Shown one piece after another: positions 28,768 through 38,811 of a DNA stretch of 64,000 nt. Position 1 is the first letter of the stretch, and the number at the start of each line of letters is the position of its first letter. The translations under genes and the position numbers were made by a program. The stretch comes from Variovorax sp. Root318D1 (GTDB lineage: Bacteria; Pseudomonadota; Gammaproteobacteria; Burkholderiales; Burkholderiaceae_C), in contig NZ_LMCQ01000003.1 in assembly GCF_001424835.1 (NCBI RefSeq), positions 180,076-244,075 on the forward strand. The letters are read 5' to 3'. Under the pieces are notes generated by a model that saw only the letters and a program-made list of their open reading frames with translations, was not told the origin of the DNA and made no database searches.

Positions 28768-28791
28768 TGGTCATGGAGGCACGAAACCAAT

Positions 28792-31746
28792 ATGTCCAGT
28801 ACCACTGTCGCCGAGTTCGCGAACGAGCTCAAGAAGACTCCCGAAACCTTGCTTGACCAGCTCAAGAGCGCAGGCGTGCCCAAAGCGGCACCCACCGATG
28901 CACTCACCGAGGCTGACAAGCAGCGCCTGCTCGGCTTTCTCAAAGCCAGCCACGGCACCGCCGAGCCCGAGCGCAAGAAGATCACGCTGACGAAAAAGTC
29001 GACCAGCGAGATCAAGCAGGCCGATGCCACCGGCCGCGCCCGCACCATCCAGGTCGAGGTGCGCAAGAAGCGCACCTTCATCCAGCGCGACGACGGCCAC
29101 CCGGCCGTGCCCGAAGCACAACAACCGGTGGCCGAAGCGCCCGCGGCTCCCGCCGCACCCCGCGTCGACGAAGCTGAACTGGCCCGCCGCGAGGAAGAAG
29201 CGCGCCGCCAGGCCGAGTTGATCCGCCGCCAGGAAGAAGAACTGGTTGAGAAGCGCCGCCTGCGCGAAGAAGCCGAAGCGCGCGAACGCGAGCAGGCTGA
29301 AAAGGCCGAGCGCGCCGAACAGGCAGAGCAGGAAGCCGCACGCATCGCCGCCGAGAAGAAGGCCGCTGCCGAAGCCGCTGCCGCGCCCCCGAAGGAAACC
29401 GCCAAGCCAGTTGCCGCGCCTGCCGCAGCCGCAGCAGCCGCCGCCGAACAGCAAGCCGCTGACACCAAGCTGGCTGCGCAAACCGCCGCCACGCAAGCCA
29501 AGGAAGACGCGAAGGCCAAGGCCGCCGCCGAATCGAAGGCCCGTGCCGACGAAGAAGCCGCCCGCGCCAAGGACCTCGACGAGCGTCGCCGCAAGGCACT
29601 CGCCGAAGCCGAAGCCATTCGCGCCATGATGAATGCACCGGCCCGCGTGCTGGTGCCGCACAAGGCGCCCGAGAAGCCGCAGCCCGAAAAGGCCGCGGTC
29701 AAGGGAACGCTGCACAAGCCAGCCACCCCGGCCGCGCGCCCCGGCGCGCCAGCCGCACCAGGTGCTGCCGCAGCCCCTGGCGCTGCAGGTGCCGGCAAGG
29801 AAGTCAAGTCGGCCAAACTCTCGTCGAGTTGGGCTGGCGATCCGGCCAAGAAGAAAGAAATCAAGACCCGCGGCGATGCCAGCGGTGGTGTTGGCCGCGG
29901 CAACTGGCGCGGAGGCCCGCGCGGCCGCCGTGGCAGCAATGACCGTGGAGGCCATGAAGAGCATGTGCAGGCCGCACCGGTCGAGGCGCGCATTCTCGAA
30001 GTGCACGTGCCCGAAACCATCACGGTGGCCGAGCTCGCGCACAAGATGGCCGTCAAGGCGCAGGAAGTCATCAAGCAGCTCATGAAGCTGGGCCAGATGG
30101 CGACCATCAACCAGTCGCTGGACCAGGACACCGCCATGATCCTGGTGGAGGAAATGGGCCACAACGCGGTCGTTGCCGCGCTGGACGACCCCGAAGCCTT
30201 CACCGACGAGGACGTGTCGGCGCAAACCGCCGAAGCCCTGCCGCGCGCACCGGTCGTGACCGTCATGGGCCACGTCGACCACGGCAAGACCTCGCTGCTG
30301 GACTACATCCGCCGCGCCAAGGTGGCCGCGGGCGAAGCCGGCGGCATCACGCAGCACATCGGTGCCTACCATGTGCAGACCGAACGCGGCATGGTGTCGT
30401 TCCTCGACACCCCGGGTCACGAGGCCTTCACGGCCATGCGTGCCCGCGGTGCGCAGGCCACCGACATCGTCATCCTCGTGGTGGCGGCCGACGACGGCGT
30501 CATGCCCCAGACCAAGGAAGCCATCAAGCACGCGAAGGCTGCCGGTGTGCCGATCGTGGTCGCGATCAACAAGATCGACAAGCCCGATGCCAGCCCGGAC
30601 CGCGTGAAGCAAGAACTGGTGACCGAAGAGGTCGTGCCCGAAGAGTACGGCGGCGACGTGCCGTTCGTGCCGGTGTCCGCCAAAACGGGCCAGGGCATCG
30701 ACGAACTGCTCGAGCAGGTGCTGCTGCAGGCCGAAGTGCTGGAACTCAAGGCGCCGGTGGATGCCGCCGCCAAGGGCCTGGTCATCGAAGCGCAGCTCGA
30801 CAAGGGTCGTGGCCCGGTTGCGACCGTGCTGGTGCAGTCCGGCACGCTCAAGACCGGCGACGTGGTGCTGGCAGGTTCGACCTATGGCCGCGTGCGTGCC
30901 ATGCTCGACGAAGACGGCAAGGCCATCAAGTCCGCGGGTCCGTCGATTCCGGTCGAGATCCAGGGCCTGACCGAAGTGCCGCAAGCGGGCGACGAGTTCA
31001 TGGTGATGGCCGACGAGCGCCGTGCGCGCGAAATCGCCACCTACCGTGCCGGCAAGTTCCGCAACACCAAGCTGGCGAAGCTGCAAGCCGCGAATCTGCA
31101 GAACATGTTCACCGACCTCTCGGCCGGCGAAGTGCAGACGCTGCGGATCATCATCAAGGCCGACGTGCAGGGCTCGCAGGAAGCGCTGGCCCAGTCGCTG
31201 CTCAAGCTGGCGACCGAAGAGGTCAAGGTGCAGATGGTGTACGCCGGCGTCGGCGGCATCAGCGAAAGCGACATCAACCTTGCCATCGCCTCGAAGGCGA
31301 TCGTGATCGGCTTCAACGTGCGCGCCGATTCCGGTGCGCGCAAGTTGGCCGAAGGCAATGGCGTACAGCTGAACTACTACAGCATCATTTACGACGCCGT
31401 GGACGAGATCAAGGTCGCGATGTCGGGCATGCTGGCACCGGAGCGCCGCGAGGAAATCATCGGCTCGGCCGAAATCCGCACGGTGTTCGTGGCTTCCAAG
31501 ATCGGTACGGTCGCAGGTTCGTACATTACCTCGGGCTCGGTCAACCGCACGGCGCATTTCCGCCTGCTGCGCGACAACGTGGTGATCTACACCGGCGAAG
31601 TCGACTCGATCAAGCGCATGAAGGACGATGTTCGCGAAGTGCGCGAAGGCTTCGAGTGCGGTATCAAGCTCAAGAACTACAACGACATCAAAGAAGGTGA
31701 TCAGTTGGAATTCTTCGAGATCAAGGAAATCGCCCGGACGCTGTAA
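28792..31746 (+). CDS. infB: Translation initiation factor IF-2
   Basis: 984-residue IF-2, the GTPase that places initiator tRNA on the 30S subunit and joins subunits. The N-terminal IF2_N helix bundle ([19 protein letters not shown]) is followed by a very long Ala/Glu/Lys/Arg-rich linker (about 100-400). A second IF2_N segment precedes the G domain. G1 is [11 protein letters not shown] near residue 489, G3 DTPGH and G4 NKID follow, and domains II-IV complete the C-terminus. It lies 24 bp after nusA, with GGAGG before the ATG. Confidence 0.96.
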   Translation: MSSTTVAEFANELKKTPETLLDQLKSAGVPKAAPTDALTEADKQRLLGFLKASHGTAEPERKKITLTKKSTSEIKQADATGRARTIQVEVRKKRTFIQRDDGHPAVPEAQQPVAEAPAAPAAPRVDEAELARREEEARRQAELIRRQEEELVEKRRLREEAEAREREQAEKAERAEQAEQEAARIAAEKKAAAEAAAAPPKETAKPVAAPAAAAAAAAEQQAADTKLAAQTAATQAKEDAKAKAAAESKARADEEAARAKDLDERRRKALAEAEAIRAMMNAPARVLVPHKAPEKPQPEKAAVKGTLHKPATPAARPGAPAAPGAAAAPGAAGAGKEVKSAKLSSSWAGDPAKKKEIKTRGDASGGVGRGNWRGGPRGRRGSNDRGGHEEHVQAAPVEARILEVHVPETITVAELAHKMAVKAQEVIKQLMKLGQMATINQSLDQDTAMILVEEMGHNAVVAALDDPEAFTDEDVSAQTAEALPRAPVVTVMGHVDHGKTSLLDYIRRAKVAAGEAGGITQHIGAYHVQTERGMVSFLDTPGHEAFTAMRARGAQATDIVILVVAADDGVMPQTKEAIKHAKAAGVPIVVAINKIDKPDASPDRVKQELVTEEVVPEEYGGDVPFVPVSAKTGQGIDELLEQVLLQAEVLELKAPVDAAAKGLVIEAQLDKGRGPVATVLVQSGTLKTGDVVLAGSTYGRVRAMLDEDGKAIKSAGPSIPVEIQGLTEVPQAGDEFMVMADERRAREIATYRAGKFRNTKLAKLQAANLQNMFTDLSAGEVQTLRIIIKADVQGSQEALAQSLLKLATEEVKVQMVYAGVGGISESDINLAIASKAIVIGFNVRADSGARKLAEGNGVQLNYYSIIYDAVDEIKVAMSGMLAPERREEIIGSAEIRTVFVASKIGTVAGSYITSGSVNRTAHFRLLRDNVVIYTGEVDSIKRMKDDVREVREGFECGIKLKNYNDIKEGDQLEFFEIKEIARTL

Positions 31747-31767
31747 GCGTTCGACGCGAGAGAGACC

Positions 31768-32139
31768 ATGCCGAAAAGAAAAGCCGCCGCCCCCAACCGC
31801 GCGTTCAAGGTTGCCGACCAGATCCAGCGGGATCTGACGGAGCTGATCGCGCGCGAGTTGAAGGACCCGCGCGTGGGCATGGTCACGATCCAGGCGGTCG
31901 AGGTCACGCCCGACTATGCGCATGCGAAGGTGTACTTCAGCATGCTCACGGGCGACGTGGCCGAGACCACCGAAGCGCTGAACCAGGCCGCGGGGTTCCT
32001 CCGCAATGGCCTGTTCAAGCGTCTCCACATCCACACCGTGCCAACGCTGCACTTCCTGTTCGACCGCACCACCGAGCGTGCGGCCGACATGAATGCGCTC
32101 ATCGCGCAGGCCGTCGCTTCGCGTTCGAAAGACGACTAG
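31768..32139 (+). CDS. rbfA: 30S ribosome-binding factor RbfA
   Basis: 123-residue KH-type assembly factor that binds the 30S neck near the 5' end of 16S rRNA and is needed for late maturation and cold growth. The family pattern [25 protein letters not shown] is followed by [15 protein letters not shown] and [12 protein letters not shown]. It lies between infB and truB in the standard operon. Confidence 0.95.
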   Translation: MPKRKAAAPNRAFKVADQIQRDLTELIARELKDPRVGMVTIQAVEVTPDYAHAKVYFSMLTGDVAETTEALNQAAGFLRNGLFKRLHIHTVPTLHFLFDRTTERAADMNALIAQAVASRSKDD

Positions 32140-32141
32140 CG

Positions 32142-33110
32142 ATGAATGCGCCACGCACAAGGGTGCAGCGGCGCCCTGTGCATGGGGTGTTGTTGCTTGA
32201 CAAACCGCTGGGACTCTCCAGCAACCAGGCCTTGCAGAAGGCCAAGTGGTTGCTGCGCGCGGAAAAAGCGGGCCACACCGGCACGCTCGATCCGCTGGCC
32301 ACCGGCGTGCTGCCGCTGTGCTTTGGCGCGGCCACCAAGTTCAGCCAGCTGCATCTCGATGCCGACAAGACCTACGAGGCCACGGCCCGCCTGGGCATCA
32401 AGACCGCCACCGGCGATGCCGAGGGCGAGGTGATCGCCGAGCGTCCGGTGCACGTCACGCCTGAAGACCTGGCCCGCGTCGAGGCGCAATTCACCGGCCC
32501 GATCCGGCAGGTGCCGCCGATGCACAGCGCACTCAAGAAAGACGGCAAGGCGCTGTACGAGTACGCCCGCGAAGGCATCGAGATCGAGCGAGCGCCGCGC
32601 GACGTGGTCATTCATGCATTGAAGATCACACAGGCAGCAGCCGAATCGGCGGGCAATGCGATAAAAATAGTGGCTTCCGTGAGCAAGGGAACCTACATCC
32701 GTACGCTGGGCGAAGACATCGGCGAGGCACTGGGCTGCGGCGCCCATCTTACGTCGCTGCGCCGTACGGCCACCGGCGGTTTCGGCGTGGCGCAGTGCAT
32801 CACGCTCGAGGCGCTCGAAGCCATGGGCGAGGAAGAGCGGTTGGCCCAATTGTTGCCTGCCGAATCCTTGGTCGAGGGCCATACGATCGTCATGCTGGGC
32901 AGCGAAGATGCGGGGCGCTTTCTGTCCGGTTTGCGCCGCCGCGGCACCTGGCCCGATGCCGACCACGTGGCGGTGTTCGGCGAAACGCCTCCTGCCTTCC
33001 TCGGCACGGCGCATGTCGCTGCCAACGAATTGATACCGGGGCGCTTGCTGAACCCCATCGAAATCCAGCAAATTCTTTTGAACGCACAACAGACCGAAGC
33101 GACACCATGA
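32142..33110 (+). CDS. truB: tRNA pseudouridine(55) synthase TruB
   Basis: 322-residue synthase that makes pseudouridine 55 in the T-loop of tRNAs. The catalytic Asp is D50 in [16 protein letters not shown], and the nearby [11 protein letters not shown] and [12 protein letters not shown] motifs confirm the family. A PUA-like C-terminal region follows residue 250. The start is 2 bp after rbfA. Its stop overlaps the typA start (ATGA), extending the translation operon into typA. Confidence 0.95.
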   Translation: MNAPRTRVQRRPVHGVLLLDKPLGLSSNQALQKAKWLLRAEKAGHTGTLDPLATGVLPLCFGAATKFSQLHLDADKTYEATARLGIKTATGDAEGEVIAERPVHVTPEDLARVEAQFTGPIRQVPPMHSALKKDGKALYEYAREGIEIERAPRDVVIHALKITQAAAESAGNAIKIVASVSKGTYIRTLGEDIGEALGCGAHLTSLRRTATGGFGVAQCITLEALEAMGEEERLAQLLPAESLVEGHTIVMLGSEDAGRFLSGLRRRGTWPDADHVAVFGETPPAFLGTAHVAANELIPGRLLNPIEIQQILLNAQQTEATP

Positions 33111-34942
33111 GTACCAAGCAAATCCGCAATATCGCCATCATTGCCCACGTGGACCATGGCAAGACCACGATGGTCGACCAATTGCTGCGCCAGTCGGGCA
33201 CCTTCGCCGAGCACGAAAAAGTCGTCGACACGGTGATGGACAACAACGCCATTGAAAAGGAACGTGGCATCACGATCCTGGCCAAGAACTGCGCCGTGAC
33301 CTGGGAAGGCACGCACATCAACATCGTCGACACCCCCGGCCACGCGGACTTCGGCGGTGAAGTGGAACGCGCGCTGTCCATGGTCGACGGCGTGGTGCTG
33401 CTGATCGACGCGCAGGAAGGCCCGATGCCGCAGACGCGCTTCGTGACCAAGAAGGCACTGGCCCTCGGCCTCAAGCCAATCCTGGTCGTGAACAAGGTCG
33501 ACAAGCCGGGCGCGAACCCCGACAAGGTGGTGAACGCCGCCTTCGACCTGTTCGACAAGCTCGGTGCCACCGACGAACAGCTCGACTTCCCCGTGGTGTA
33601 TGCCTCTGGCATCAACGGCTGGTCGTCGCTGGAAGAAGGCGCTGCAGGCGAGCAGTGGGGCCCCGACATGTCGGCCCTGTTCAACACCATCTTGAAGCAC
33701 GTTCCGTCGCAAAAGGGTGACCCGAACGCGCCGCTGCAGCTGCAGATTTCCGCGCTCGACTTCTCGACCTTCGTCGGCCGCATCGGCGTGGGCCGCATCA
33801 GCCAGGGCACGCTCCGGCCCATGACCGACGTGCTGGTCATGGAAGGTCCGGACGGCAAGACCGTCAAGGGCCGCGTCAACCAGGTGCTGACCTTCCAAGG
33901 CCTGGACCGCGTGCAATCGATTGAAGCCGGCCCCGGCGAAATCGTGCTGATCAACGGCATCACCGACATCGGCATCGGCGTCACCGTGACCGACAAGGAC
34001 AAGCCCGCGCCGCTGCCCATGCTCAAGGTCGACGAGCCGACCCTGACCATGAACTTCTGCGTGAACACCAGCCCGCTGGCCGGACGCGAAGGCAAGTTCG
34101 TCACCAGCCGCCAAATCTGGGACCGCCTGCAGAAGGAACTGCAGCACAACGTTGCGCTGCGCGTGAACGAAACCGACGAAGAAGGTATCTTCGAAGTGAT
34201 GGGCCGCGGTGAACTGCACCTGACCATCCTCTTGGAAAACATGCGCCGCGAAGGCTACGAAATGGCAGTGTCGAAGCCGCGCGTGGTGTTCCGCACCGTG
34301 AACGGCGAGAAGCACGAGCCCATCGAGCTGGTGACGGCCGACATCGAAGAGCAGCACCAGGGCGGCGTGATGCAGGCACTGGGCGAGCGCAAGGGCGAGC
34401 TGGTCAACATGGAACCGGACGGCCGCGGCCGTGTTCGCCTCGAGTACCGCATTCCGGCGCGCGGCCTGATCGGCTTCACCAACGAGTTCCTGAACCTGAC
34501 GCGCGGCTCGGGCCTCATCAGCAACATCTTCGACAGCTACGAGGCGCACAAGGGCGACATCGGCAGCCGCAAGAACGGCGTGCTGATCTCGATGGACGAT
34601 GGTGAAATCTTCACCTACGCCCTGGGCAAGCTGGACGACCGCGGCCGCATGTTCGTGAAGGCCAACGATCCGGTGTACGAAGGCATGATCGTCGGTATCC
34701 ACAGCCGCGACAACGACCTCGTGGTGAACGCCACGCGTACGAAGCAGCTGACCAACTTCCGCGTGAGCGGCAAGGAAGATGCGATCAAGATCACGCCCCC
34801 GATCGACCTCACGCTGGAATACGGCGTGGAATTCATCGAGGACGACGAACTGGTCGAAATCACGCCCAAGAGCGTGCGCCTGCGCAAGCGTTTCCTGAAG
34901 GAAAGCGACCGCAAGCGCGCCAGCCGCGAAACGGCGAGCTGA
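33107..34942 (+). CDS. typA: Translational GTPase TypA/BipA
   Basis: 611-residue ribosome-associated GTPase of the EF-G superfamily, involved in 50S assembly at low temperature and in stress adaptation. The order is a G domain with [11 protein letters not shown] (12-22), the ERGITI switch, DTPGH and NKVDKPG, then domain II, the two alpha/beta domains (III and V) and the BipA-specific C-terminal domain. The ATG at 33107 overlaps the truB stop by four bases, so translation is coupled; this is not the E. coli arrangement. Confidence 0.95.
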   Translation: MSTKQIRNIAIIAHVDHGKTTMVDQLLRQSGTFAEHEKVVDTVMDNNAIEKERGITILAKNCAVTWEGTHINIVDTPGHADFGGEVERALSMVDGVVLLIDAQEGPMPQTRFVTKKALALGLKPILVVNKVDKPGANPDKVVNAAFDLFDKLGATDEQLDFPVVYASGINGWSSLEEGAAGEQWGPDMSALFNTILKHVPSQKGDPNAPLQLQISALDFSTFVGRIGVGRISQGTLRPMTDVLVMEGPDGKTVKGRVNQVLTFQGLDRVQSIEAGPGEIVLINGITDIGIGVTVTDKDKPAPLPMLKVDEPTLTMNFCVNTSPLAGREGKFVTSRQIWDRLQKELQHNVALRVNETDEEGIFEVMGRGELHLTILLENMRREGYEMAVSKPRVVFRTVNGEKHEPIELVTADIEEQHQGGVMQALGERKGELVNMEPDGRGRVRLEYRIPARGLIGFTNEFLNLTRGSGLISNIFDSYEAHKGDIGSRKNGVLISMDDGEIFTYALGKLDDRGRMFVKANDPVYEGMIVGIHSRDNDLVVNATRTKQLTNFRVSGKEDAIKITPPIDLTLEYGVEFIEDDELVEITPKSVRLRKRFLKESDRKRASRETAS

Positions 34943-34958
34943 TCGCCGACATCGACCG

Positions 34959-35888
34959 ATGCTGCGCCTGACGCACGGAGGAGCCGTGTGGCTGATGGTC
35001 GCCGTGACCCTGATGTGGGCCACGGCGGGCGTCGTCACGCGGCACCTCGCACAGGCGCACAGTTTCGAGATCACCTTCTGGCGCAGCCTCTTCACGATGC
35101 TGGCGCTGCTGGTGATCTTGCCGCTTTGGCGGGGCCGTGCGGTGTTTTCGCAAATCCGCAGCGGCGGGCGCGAGCTCTGGATCTCGGGGGTCTGCTGGAC
35201 CGTGATGTTCACGGCCTTCATGGTGGCGCTCACGCTGGCCTCGACGGCCAGCGTGCTGGTCACAATGTCGCTCGGGCCGTTGCTTACCGCGCTGGCCGCG
35301 CGAATCTTCATCGGTCACCGGCTGCCCGCGCGAACCTGGCTTGCCATCGTGGTGGCCGGGCTGGGCATCGCCTGGATGTACGGCACGCAACTGATGCAGG
35401 GCGGCGATACGGCGGGCGGATCGCTGCTCGGAACGCTGGTGGCGCTTTGCGTGCCGCTCGCGGGCGCCACCAACTGGACGGTGGTTCAGCATGCGCAGGC
35501 CAAGGGGCGCGACATCGATCTGGTTCCCGCGGTGCTCATTGGCGCCGCGCTCAGCACGCTGGCCACCTTGCCGTTTTCCCTGCCGTTCAAGGCGACTGCG
35601 CACGACCTTGGCCTGCTGGCTTTCCTTGGCGTGTTCCAGCTTGCGATTCCGTGCGTGCTGTCAGTGCTTTGCGCCCGGGTGCTGAAGGCGCCCGAGGTCG
35701 CGTTGCTTGCGCTGCTCGAAGTGATCTTCGGTATTGCACTGGCGTGGCTCGGCGCGGGCGAAGAACCTGCGGTGAGCGTGCTGACCGGCGGTGTGCTGGT
35801 GATCGGCGCGCTGGTATTCAACGAGCTGCTCGCCATGCGCGGACGCCGCGCCACGGTGGCAGATGACGCGCTTCCCAGCGCGCATTAG
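34959..35888 (+). CDS. EamA/DMT family transporter
   Basis: 309-residue drug/metabolite-type carrier with ten hydrophobic helices in two EamA repeats. The first begins WLMVAVTLMWATAGVVTRHL and the second near residue 160 (VALCVPLAGATNWTV). Substrate cannot be inferred; relatives export amino acids or metabolites. It lies 16 bp after typA on the same strand and is followed by a strong hairpin, so it is likely the last gene of the rimP-to-typA transcript. Confidence 0.88.
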   Translation: MLRLTHGGAVWLMVAVTLMWATAGVVTRHLAQAHSFEITFWRSLFTMLALLVILPLWRGRAVFSQIRSGGRELWISGVCWTVMFTAFMVALTLASTASVLVTMSLGPLLTALAARIFIGHRLPARTWLAIVVAGLGIAWMYGTQLMQGGDTAGGSLLGTLVALCVPLAGATNWTVVQHAQAKGRDIDLVPAVLIGAALSTLATLPFSLPFKATAHDLGLLAFLGVFQLAIPCVLSVLCARVLKAPEVALLALLEVIFGIALAWLGAGEEPAVSVLTGGVLVIGALVFNELLAMRGRRATVADDALPSAH

Positions 35889-35910
35889 CGCATCCAGGTG
35901 CTAAAAGAAA

Positions 35911-35936
35911 AAGGCCCCGACATTTGCCGGGGCCTT
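35911..35936. terminator. Bidirectional intrinsic terminator between EamA and COG4315 genes
   Basis: A 9-bp stem (AAGGCCCCG / CGGGGCCTT) with an 8-nt loop. The plus-strand tail is TTTTCG and the minus-strand tail is TTTTTCTTTT. It can end the EamA transcript and the convergent sigma-factor operon. Confidence 0.88.
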
Positions 35937-35958
35937 TTCGCATTCAAGAGACGCGCAA

Positions 35959-36354
35959 TCAGGGACGCGCGACTTTCCAGGCGCCGTTCAGCACGCCGTC
36001 GCCCGTCTTGTCGCCGGGCTTGCTGTCCTTCGTCCAGTAGTAGAGCGGAGCGCCCTTGTAGGCCCACTGCTTCTTGCCGTCTTCGCGCACGATGATGGTG
36101 TAGCCGCCCATGGGCTTGGCGGTTTCGGCCACAGGCAGCGGCGGCCAGTTGGCGGCGCACTGGGCGTTGCAGGCGGAGGTGCCCGCACCGGCCGTATCGC
36201 GGCCGAAGGTATAGAGCGTCATGCCATTCGGTCCGACGAGTACGCCGTCGGCGGTGCGGGTAGGCGCGTCGGGTGCGCTGGCGGTCTTGTTGGACATGCC
36301 GCCGCAGCCGGCGAGCAGTGCCGCCGCGAGGATCGAGGCGCTGAGCAATTTCAT
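35959..36354 (-). CDS. COG4315 secreted-repeat lipoprotein
   Basis: 131-residue lipoprotein. The signal peptide ends in LLAGC (lipidated Cys at about 17). The mature part has the COG4315/PF03640 pattern GPNGMTLYTF...CAANWPP...KQWAYKGAPLYYW, with a conserved Cys pair (SACNAQCAANW) that could form a disulfide or bind a ligand. The family's function is unknown. It is a paralogue of the protein at 37803-38183 and lies 78 bp downstream of the anti-sigma gene, likely under the same regulation. Confidence 0.85.
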   Translation of the reverse strand: MKLLSASILAAALLAGCGGMSNKTASAPDAPTRTADGVLVGPNGMTLYTFGRDTAGAGTSACNAQCAANWPPLPVAETAKPMGGYTIIVREDGKKQWAYKGAPLYYWTKDSKPGDKTGDGVLNGAWKVARP

Positions 36355-36420
36355 GCAGTTTCTCCTTCAGTTGATAAATCGCGAAATCGAGCCAGTTGGT
36401 TTGGTTGCGCGAGTCGGCAG

Positions 36421-36428
36421 TTTATGCC
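36421..36428 (-). promoter_or_regulatory. Candidate ECF-type -35 element upstream of the COG4315 lipoprotein
   Basis: Read on the minus strand this is GGCATAAA, starting exactly 74 nt before the ATG of the lipoprotein gene. A similar GGAATAGA starts exactly 74 nt before the paralogous gene at 38183, and the two ribosome binding sites are also at the same distance. No clearly shared -10 element is visible, so assignment to the local ECF sigma factor is tentative. Confidence 0.3.
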
Positions 36429-36432
36429 GGGC

Positions 36433-37266
36433 TCAAGACAAATCCCGGTAGGCGAGCGTCGCCAGTTTGAGCAAAACGTCTCGCGGTAGCTTGCCTGCAA
36501 CCGCATAGCCGAAGCCCTGGTCCACCCAATAGAAGCTGGGCACCGGCCCTTCGGAGGCAAAGCGGAACGCTGTTTCGCGCGATGCGGTCGTACCGGCGGC
36601 TGTTCGGCTGTCGAGCGTGCCGATGTAGAGCGTCACGCGCTCGCCCGCCGCGTCCTCGAACATGAACTGGGCGCGCGCGCCGCTTTCTCCCGGCAGCAGT
36701 CGGCCGCCGACGAGCGTGTAGCCCATCGATGCCAGGTCGGGCACCTTGAGCGGCTTGTCGAGCCGCTTCGACAGCCACTGCACGAGGTGCTGTTGCTCCG
36801 AGGCGGCCACTTCGACCGGGTGTCTTTTCTCGGGTGCGTAGACGGCGTGCGCCACCGACGCGTCGTGCACGAACTCGCGCATCGCGGGTGCCTTGGCCAG
36901 TTGGGCTGGCCCAGCGCGCTGCATCGACCATTGGGCATTGCCGAACCATCCTGCGGCAAAGGCGACCAGCACGCTGGCCGCCATGCCGCCCCATCGGATC
37001 CATCGGCCTTGCCGAGCGTGCCGCGGCTCGATGCGATCGAGTGCGCTTATCAAGTGGGCAGGAACGGGTTCACCGAGCAGTTCGCCGTGCAGCTGGCGCA
37101 AGGCGTCCCGCTGGCTGCGCCAGGCCGCGACACGTTCGGCGATGGCCGGGTCGTGCGCCATGGCTTCTTCGACCTCGGAGTTGAGGTCCGGTGCCAGCTG
37201 GCCATCGACGAAGGCATGCAGCTCGTCGTCGGTAGGGGGCGGGGCAGGGCGGTTCATGTTTTTCAC
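36433..37266 (-). CDS. Membrane anti-sigma factor
   Basis: 277-residue anti-sigma factor. The cytoplasmic N-terminus (PTDDELHAFVDGQLAPDL, residues 11-28) is a typical sigma-binding zinc-less ASD segment. A single transmembrane helix follows (WGGMAASVLVAFAAGWFG, about 92-109), then a periplasmic sensor domain of about 165 residues. It would hold the ECF sigma factor until an envelope signal arrives. The GTG at 37266 overlaps the sigma stop (GTGA) and is preferred; an ATG three codons later (37257) is possible. Confidence 0.88.
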   Translation of the reverse strand: MKNMNRPAPPPTDDELHAFVDGQLAPDLNSEVEEAMAHDPAIAERVAAWRSQRDALRQLHGELLGEPVPAHLISALDRIEPRHARQGRWIRWGGMAASVLVAFAAGWFGNAQWSMQRAGPAQLAKAPAMREFVHDASVAHAVYAPEKRHPVEVAASEQQHLVQWLSKRLDKPLKVPDLASMGYTLVGGRLLPGESGARAQFMFEDAAGERVTLYIGTLDSRTAAGTTASRETAFRFASEGPVPSFYWVDQGFGYAVAGKLPRDVLLKLATLAYRDLS

Positions 37267-37778
37267 TTCAGGCGCCGCAGGCCGGGGCGGCTTGGCGCGG
37301 TGGCGCCATCCATCAACTCGTGCAGCCGGGCGCGGGCACGTGACAGGCGCGACATCACGGTACCGGCGGGTATGCCGAGCACCTTCGCCACCTCGGCATA
37401 GGAAAGGTCTTCGAGCGCCACCAGCAGCAGCACGGCACGCTGCTCCTCGGGCAATTGCATCAGGCAGCGCTGCAGATCGAGGCCGCTGCCGAGGTCTCGG
37501 CCCGCATCGACGGCACCGTGCAGCTCATGCGCCACGTCGTCCAGCGGCACGACGCTGTGGGGCGATGGCATGCGCCGCCGCTGGCTCGCGAAGATGTTGT
37601 GCATGACGGTGAACAGCCACGCGCGCAGATCGCTGCCTACCCGCCAGAGCCGCCACTTGCCGCAGGCCCGCTCGAGCGTGTCCTGCACCAGGTCGTCGGC
37701 CGCCCATGCGTCGCCCGTGAGTGCGCGCGCATAGCGGCGCAGGCTCGGAATCTGTTCAGCGATCAGGCGGGCGTCCAC
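37263..37778 (-). CDS. ECF-type RNA polymerase sigma factor
   Basis: 171-residue ECF sigma factor. Region 2 covers about 10-75 (DDLVQDTLERACGKW and LRAWLFTVMHNIFAS). Region 4 covers about 105-155 (LPEEQRAVLLLVALEDLSYAEVAKVLGIPAGTVMSRLSRAR with its helix-turn-helix). It starts with GTG at 37778, 24 bp after the stop of a COG4315 gene, and ends inside the start of its anti-sigma factor. The layout implies a stress or envelope-responsive operon whose targets include the two flanking secreted proteins. Confidence 0.92.
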   Translation of the reverse strand: MDARLIAEQIPSLRRYARALTGDAWAADDLVQDTLERACGKWRLWRVGSDLRAWLFTVMHNIFASQRRRMPSPHSVVPLDDVAHELHGAVDAGRDLGSGLDLQRCLMQLPEEQRAVLLLVALEDLSYAEVAKVLGIPAGTVMSRLSRARARLHELMDGATAPSRPGLRRLK

Positions 37779-37802
37779 GGAAAGGCGGGCTGTGGATCGT
37801 GC

Positions 37803-38183
37803 TTAGGGCTTGGCGGTTTTCCAGGCGCCGCCGACGCCGTCGCCGGTCTTGTCGCCCGGCTTCGAGTCCTTGGCCCAGTAGTAGAGCGGCCAGCCCTTGG
37901 CGGCCCACTGCTTCTTGCCGTCGTCGCGCGTGACGATCGTGAAATCGCCGGCGGGCTTGTCGCTGTCGGTGGCCATGAATGGCGGCCAGTTGGCCGCGCA
38001 GCCGCCGTTGCAGGCCGATTTGCCGCTGCCGGCCGTGTCCTTGTCGAAGGTGTACAGCGTCATGCCGTTCGGCCCGACCAGCGCACCGTCGGCGGCCTTG
38101 GGCTGTGCGAACGCGGGAAACGCGAGCAGGCTGCTCAGCAGCGCGGCGGCAAGGCCGGCGTAGGAAGTGCGGAAAGGCGACAT
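37803..38183 (-). CDS. COG4315 secreted-repeat protein
   Basis: 126-residue secreted protein. A cleavable signal peptide (YAGLAAALLSSLLAFPAFA) without a lipobox is followed by the same repeat as its lipoprotein paralogue: GPNGMTLYTFDKDTAG, SACNGGCAANWPP, KQWAAKGWPLYYW, SKPGDKTGDG. The function is unknown. It is the first gene of the minus-strand unit secreted protein - ECF sigma - anti-sigma - lipoprotein. The ATG at 38183 has AGGAG upstream. Confidence 0.87.
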   Translation of the reverse strand: MSPFRTSYAGLAAALLSSLLAFPAFAQPKAADGALVGPNGMTLYTFDKDTAGSGKSACNGGCAANWPPFMATDSDKPAGDFTIVTRDDGKKQWAAKGWPLYYWAKDSKPGDKTGDGVGGAWKTAKP

Positions 38184-38249
38184 GGAATGACTCCTGGGTT
38201 GGTGCCATCGACGATCCGATGACACCGCACAAACGCCTGCAGCGCGCGT

Positions 38250-38257
38250 TCTATTCC
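38250..38257 (-). promoter_or_regulatory. Candidate ECF-type -35 element upstream of the COG4315 secreted protein
   Basis: Read on the minus strand this is GGAATAGA, starting exactly 74 nt before the ATG at 38183. It resembles GGCATAAA at the same distance before the paralogous lipoprotein. It may mark an autoregulated ECF promoter; the -10 part is not evident. Confidence 0.3.
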
Positions 38258-38272
38258 ATGCCGCGCAAAAAT

Positions 38273-38749
38273 TTAGCGGTTGCGGCTCTTCATCGCGCGC
38301 TCGACCTCGCGCTTGCCTTCGCGATCCTTGATGGTGTCGCGCTTGTCGTGCTCGGCCTTGCCTTTGGCCAACGCAATTTCGAGTTTGATCTTGCCGGCCT
38401 TCCAGTGCAGGTTGAGCGGCACCAGCGTGTAGCCTTTTTGCTCGACCTTGCCGACCAGGCGGCGAATCTCTTCCTTGTGCAGCAGCAGCTTCTTGGTGCG
38501 GATGGAGTCGGGGTTGACGTGGGTCGAAGCGCTCTTGAGCGGGTTGATCTGCAGGCCGACGACAAACAGCTCGCCGTCGCGGATCACCACGTAGCCATCG
38601 GTCAGCTGGACCTTGCCTTCGCGCAGGGATTTGACTTCCCAGCCTTCGAGGACGATGCCGGCTTCGAAGCGTTCTTCGAAGAAATAGTTGTACGCGGCCT
38701 TCTTGTTGTCGGCAATGCGGGAGGAGGTATCTTGTTTCTTGGTGGCCAT
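38273..38749 (-). CDS. smpB: SsrA-binding protein SmpB
   Basis: 158-residue tmRNA partner for ribosome rescue. The OB-type core is recognisable: [28 protein letters not shown] near the N-terminus, [12 protein letters not shown] in the middle and a basic C-terminal tail rich in [18 protein letters not shown]. It is divergent from ratA with a 62-bp gap, the conserved smpB-ratA-rnfH locus of proteobacteria. No ssrA gene is visible in this window. Confidence 0.96.
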   Translation of the reverse strand: MATKKQDTSSRIADNKKAAYNYFFEERFEAGIVLEGWEVKSLREGKVQLTDGYVVIRDGELFVVGLQINPLKSASTHVNPDSIRTKKLLLHKEEIRRLVGKVEQKGYTLVPLNLHWKAGKIKLEIALAKGKAEHDKRDTIKDREGKREVERAMKSRNR

Positions 38750-38811
38750 GGCTCGGAAAGGTGGGGGCGCATGGCTTCAATACAATCCGTCGCGCACGCT
38801 GTCCCGATTCT

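Noticed and set aside
29680..29810. Ala/Pro repeats in infB as a possible tandem-repeat locus
   Set aside because: These are the normal low-complexity linker of IF-2 with degenerate codons, not a DNA repeat.
28771..32160. An open frame of 1129 codons on the minus strand opposite infB and rbfA
   Set aside because: It mirrors the real genes in a GC-rich genome where one antisense frame rarely meets stops. Its translation is low-complexity Gly/Arg/Leu/His and matches no family.
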